Shown here in pieces: positions 31,227 to 33,581 of a stretch of DNA of 33,581 bases. Under the pieces are notes generated by a model. That model did no database searches and had not been told where the DNA came from. It was given only the letters and a program-made list of their open reading frames with translations. Made by a program: the position numbers and the translations under genes. The DNA comes from Candidatus Thalassarchaeaceae archaeon (lineage in GTDB: Archaea; Thermoplasmatota; Poseidoniia; Poseidoniales; Thalassarchaeaceae). The stretch lies in NCBI GenBank assembly GCA_030745885.1, contig JASLNR010000010.1:1-33581 (forward strand). Reading direction: 5' to 3'. Each line of letters begins with the position of its first letter. The first letter of the stretch is position 1.

Positions 31227-33149
31227 ATGGTGAAGCGTGGACCGAGCGTTTTCGGGCTCGTCGTAGTGGCCGCTGTGTACTGGGGCGCGCTCTTCTACTG
31301 GATCAAGGACGACCTGCAAAGCAACATCGCAGAGGACCAGACTCGCGCTGTGATTCTTTTCGCCACCTCGATCCCCTATGTGGCCTACGTCATCTGGGGC
31401 ACCATGAACGACCTCCCAGAGGGGCTCGCCGAGATACCGTTCATAGGCAAGTACCTGAAACTCTACGTTTGGCTAGCCATAGTCATAGCCCTGGCCTACT
31501 GGGGCTGGGTCGATCGGGCAGCAGTTGGCTTCCTTCTAGTGGGAGTCGCCCTTTTCGGGCTCGGTACCGGGCTCTCGCTCTCCTGCCTCCTCTACACCGG
31601 CGAGGAGGCCAGTCGCCTCTACGGGATGAGGCGCCTCGTGGACGTCTACCCCAGCATCACCAAGCCAGAGGGGCACGTGAGGTTCAACCAGAAGCTGTGG
31701 ACCACAGTCCTCGTACTGATCATCTACTTCGTAATGACCAACGTGATGATCTACGGCCTCTCCGATACCACTCTGGACGTGTTCTCCTCGTTCAGGGCCA
31801 TCATGGCCGGGGCATCGGGCTCGATCATGCACCTGGGCATCGGGCCCATCGTCACGGGCTCGATCATCATGCAGCTTTTCTCGGGCGCCAAGATTATCCA
31901 GCTCGACCTCCAGGACGCTGGTGACAAGCAGCTCTACCAAGGCGTCCAGAAGATACTGGTCCTAATCATGATACCCGTCGAGTCGATCCCCCAGGTCTAT
32001 GGGTTCCTCGACCCCTCCGAGACTCTGATCCTCGACTACGGGTTGGGCTGGGCAAACGCCCTCATCGTCTCGCAGTTATTCCTCGGCTCCCTACTCGTCT
32101 TCCTTCTCGACGAGCTGGTCAGCAAGTGGGGCATCGGCAGCGGCATCTCCCTATTCATCGCAGCAGGTGTGGCCCAATCGACCTTCGTCGGCACCCTCTC
32201 ACCACTTCCAACCGTAGAGGGCGCCCCGATGTCATTTGACAACCCCCCCTCGGGCACGCTGCCGATGATCTTCTACACGCTGCGGACCGCGACCAACCAG
32301 CAGCTCGTCTCGCAGAACGGGTTCGAGCTGATGCTGCTCAACCACGCCAATCCGATCGCAGCCCTCATCTCCTCCATCATCGTGTTCCTAGTTGTCGCCT
32401 ACGCCGAATCGAGCAAGCTCGAGCTGCCGCTTACCCACGGCAAGGTCAGGGGGCACAGGGGGCAGTACCCGATCCGACTGGTCTACGCCAGCAACATCCC
32501 TGTGATACTGATGGCCGCGCTGCTCGCCAACGTCAACATGTTCACCCTCCTGTTCTGGAGCCACCCCACACTCTCCACAGTTCCGATTCTTGGGAGCAAA
32601 GGATGGCACTCCAAGGCCCACTGGTTCGGCTCCTACGAGGCCGGGGCCACAACCCCTACTGACGGCTTCGCGTGGTACTCCTCGATGGTCAACGGGGTGG
32701 GGGACTGGCTGATACCGCTGCTCAACCAGACAGGCGACGCCTACGGCCATAGCCTGACCCAGATAATGACCCACGTGTTCGTCTACGTTTTCTTCATGAC
32801 CGCAGGATCGACCGTGTTCGCCAAGTTCTGGATCGAGACCACCAACATGGGCGCCAAGGACGTCGCCAAGCAGATTGAGCGCACGGGGATGCAGATTCCT
32901 GGGTTTCGCAAGAACCCGGTCGTGCTCGAGCGCATCCTAGAGCGCTACATCCCCCCCGTGACCCTGTTCTCCGGCGCCTTCGTCGGCCTGCTGGCCGCTG
33001 GCGCCGACCTGCTCGGCACCGTTGGCAACGCCACCGGGACCGGGCTGCTCCTGGCCGTTGGGATCATCTTGCGAACCTACGAGCAGATCCAGAAGGAGCA
33101 GGCAATGGAGATGCACCCGGTGCTGCGCGAATTCTTCGGTGCCGAATGA
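31227..33149 (+). CDS. secY: Preprotein translocase subunit SecY with extended N terminus
   Basis: A 640-residue channel subunit of the Sec translocon, which moves proteins through or into the membrane. The canonical SecY begins at about residue 145 with TKPEGHVRFNQKLWTTVLVL, followed by the plug region and the ten usual membrane helices; KGWHSKAHWFG and the GSTVFAKFWIETTNMGAKDVAKQ segment of the C-terminal half are visible. In front are about 143 extra residues with four likely helices (about 7-25, 43-58, 78-95 and 98-120), which ordinary archaeal SecY (about 430-490 residues) lacks. A long external loop between late helices also adds length. A GGGAGGTTAGGCT site precedes ATG 31227. It ends the operon, as in other archaea. 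Confidence 0.95.
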   Translation: MVKRGPSVFGLVVVAAVYWGALFYWIKDDLQSNIAEDQTRAVILFATSIPYVAYVIWGTMNDLPEGLAEIPFIGKYLKLYVWLAIVIALAYWGWVDRAAVGFLLVGVALFGLGTGLSLSCLLYTGEEASRLYGMRRLVDVYPSITKPEGHVRFNQKLWTTVLVLIIYFVMTNVMIYGLSDTTLDVFSSFRAIMAGASGSIMHLGIGPIVTGSIIMQLFSGAKIIQLDLQDAGDKQLYQGVQKILVLIMIPVESIPQVYGFLDPSETLILDYGLGWANALIVSQLFLGSLLVFLLDELVSKWGIGSGISLFIAAGVAQSTFVGTLSPLPTVEGAPMSFDNPPSGTLPMIFYTLRTATNQQLVSQNGFELMLLNHANPIAALISSIIVFLVVAYAESSKLELPLTHGKVRGHRGQYPIRLVYASNIPVILMAALLANVNMFTLLFWSHPTLSTVPILGSKGWHSKAHWFGSYEAGATTPTDGFAWYSSMVNGVGDWLIPLLNQTGDAYGHSLTQIMTHVFVYVFFMTAGSTVFAKFWIETTNMGAKDVAKQIERTGMQIPGFRKNPVVLERILERYIPPVTLFSGAFVGLLAAGADLLGTVGNATGTGLLLAVGIILRTYEQIQKEQAMEMHPVLREFFGAE

Positions 33150-33314
33150 CCTGTCAAAACGTCACACCCGACCTCAATTGCCGCCGCACCGCGCTCGTCA
33201 CGTTCTTAAACCGCAGGAAGTTCGGCAAGACGCTGCGTCAAGCAGGCGTTGGAGACCGAGCACTACGGTGCCATGAAGTCCTCCATCACGCGGGGCGCTG
33301 CCGAGGAAGTGCGG

Positions 33315-33332
33315 CCACGAACCCGTTCGTGG
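33315..33332 (+). terminator. Hairpin CCACGAA-cccg-TTCGTGG, possible terminator or processing site
   Basis: A perfect seven-base-pair stem with a four-base loop, followed by only TTT, lies 165 bases after secY. It could help end the ribosomal-protein transcript or be a structure in the pre-rRNA leader. The short T run makes a terminator call weak. Confidence 0.3.
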
Positions 33333-33361
33333 TTTAGGAGGTTAACCACAATACAACTTAA

Positions 33362-33376
33362 CCCCCGTATAGGGGG
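33362..33376. repeat. Perfect palindrome CCCCC-GTATA-GGGGG upstream of 16S rRNA
   Basis: Five-base arms flank GTATA, 120 bases before the 16S start. It resembles the CCCC-GTA-GGGG palindrome upstream of the ribosomal operon (18588-18602), and both are followed by TGCA and, 14-18 bases later, ATTCG then a T-rich/A-rich segment. It may be a control site or a structural element of the rRNA promoter region. Confidence 0.45.
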
Positions 33377-33496
33377 TGCAAGAAGCAGATATTTTTTCAT
33401 TCGATTTTCAATGAAGTGCATCTGCGCCATTTTCCAATACAGTGACACTTGTGACACACTACAAGCTCCTGCTGGATCAGTGATTCGCTCACGCGA

Positions 33497-33581
33497 AATC
33501 CGGTTGATCCTGCCGGAGGCTACCGCTATTGGAGTTCGATTAAGCCATGCGAGTCGAGAGTCTTAGGGACTCGGCGTACCG
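33497..33581 (+). rRNA. rrs: 16S ribosomal RNA, 5' end (partial)
   Basis: The sequence TCCGGTTGATCCTGCCGGAG at 33499-33518 is the near-universal 5' start of archaeal 16S rRNA, followed by the conserved GATTAAGCCATGCGAGTCGA helix region. The gene continues past the end of the window. The exact 5' end is taken from alignment to the usual archaeal start and may be off by one or two bases. It lies on the same strand as the ribosomal-protein operon. Confidence 0.97.

Larger units (their letters stand above)
33150..33496. other. Intergenic region between secY and the 16S rRNA gene
   Basis: I see no credible gene in these 347 bases. They must hold the end of the ribosomal operon and the promoter and leader of the 16S gene. 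Visible signals are a seven-pair hairpin (33315-33332), a C-run/G-run palindrome (33362-33376), a run of six T (33392-33397) that could stop transcription, and AT-rich spots TTCTTAAA (33203-33210) and GATATTTTTT (33388-33397) as possible TATA elements. The last 80 bases are probably pre-16S leader. Confidence 0.6.

Noticed and set aside
33249..33566. 105-residue frame running into the 16S gene
   Set aside because: Its second half is 16S rRNA sequence and its composition is not protein-like.
1..33581. CRISPR arrays, insertion sequences, integrase or prophage genes
   Set aside because: No repeat-spacer array, transposase-like frame or attachment-site repeat was visible; the window looks like stable core chromosome.

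Overview
The window looks like a chromosome segment from a Thermoplasmatota-type euryarchaeon, most like marine group II (Poseidoniales) or a close relative. The evidence is an archaeal S10-spc ribosomal operon containing the archaeal-only members eS4, eL32, eL19, aIF1 and Rnp1, a group II chaperonin (thermosome), an archaeal 16S rRNA 5' end, and an intron-bearing tRNA-Trp. Placing it in marine group II specifically is inference from large secreted Asp/Thr-rich proteins and gene style; no database search was possible.

Layout. Positions 1-3445 hold the end of a membrane protein, a DUF92 membrane protein and a 795-residue membrane protein with a thioredoxin-like domain that lacks the redox cysteines. 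Positions 3515-3703 encode tRNA-Trp(CCA) with a 113-nt intron that is itself a box C/D methylation guide. Positions 3781-12122 hold a secreted subtilisin-like protease, a PLP aminotransferase, two membrane proteins of unknown role (one on the minus strand) and a very large cell-surface protein with a proline-rich cytoplasmic tail. A thermosome subunit follows (12213-13823).

Positions 13927-16760 are the most unusual part. Two translationally coupled genes resemble the SdhB and SdhE/HdrB subunits of succinate dehydrogenase or thiol:fumarate reductase, but nearly all iron-sulfur ligand cysteines are replaced while the fold and spacing are kept. The SdhB-like part is fused behind an intact ferredoxin and an intact flavodoxin domain. 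A convergent Hef/FANCM-like helicase without a complete nuclease domain lies at 16747-18534.

From 18816 to 33149 runs one long operon: uL3, uL4, uL23, uL2, uS19, uL22, uS3, uL29, aIF1, Rnp1, uS17, uL14, uL24, eS4, uL5, uS14, uS8, uL6, eL32, eL19, uL18, uS5, uL30, uL15, SecY. Genes overlap by ATGA/TGATG or are separated by a few bases, so translational coupling is expected. The operon has a GC-rich structured leader with a UUCG-type hairpin. Several of its proteins carry acidic additions, eL32 carries an N-terminal SAP-like domain, and SecY has about 143 extra N-terminal residues with four likely membrane helices. After a 347-nt gap the 16S rRNA gene starts at about 33497 and runs off the window. 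Similar C-run/G-run palindromes lie upstream of both the ribosomal-protein operon and the 16S gene.
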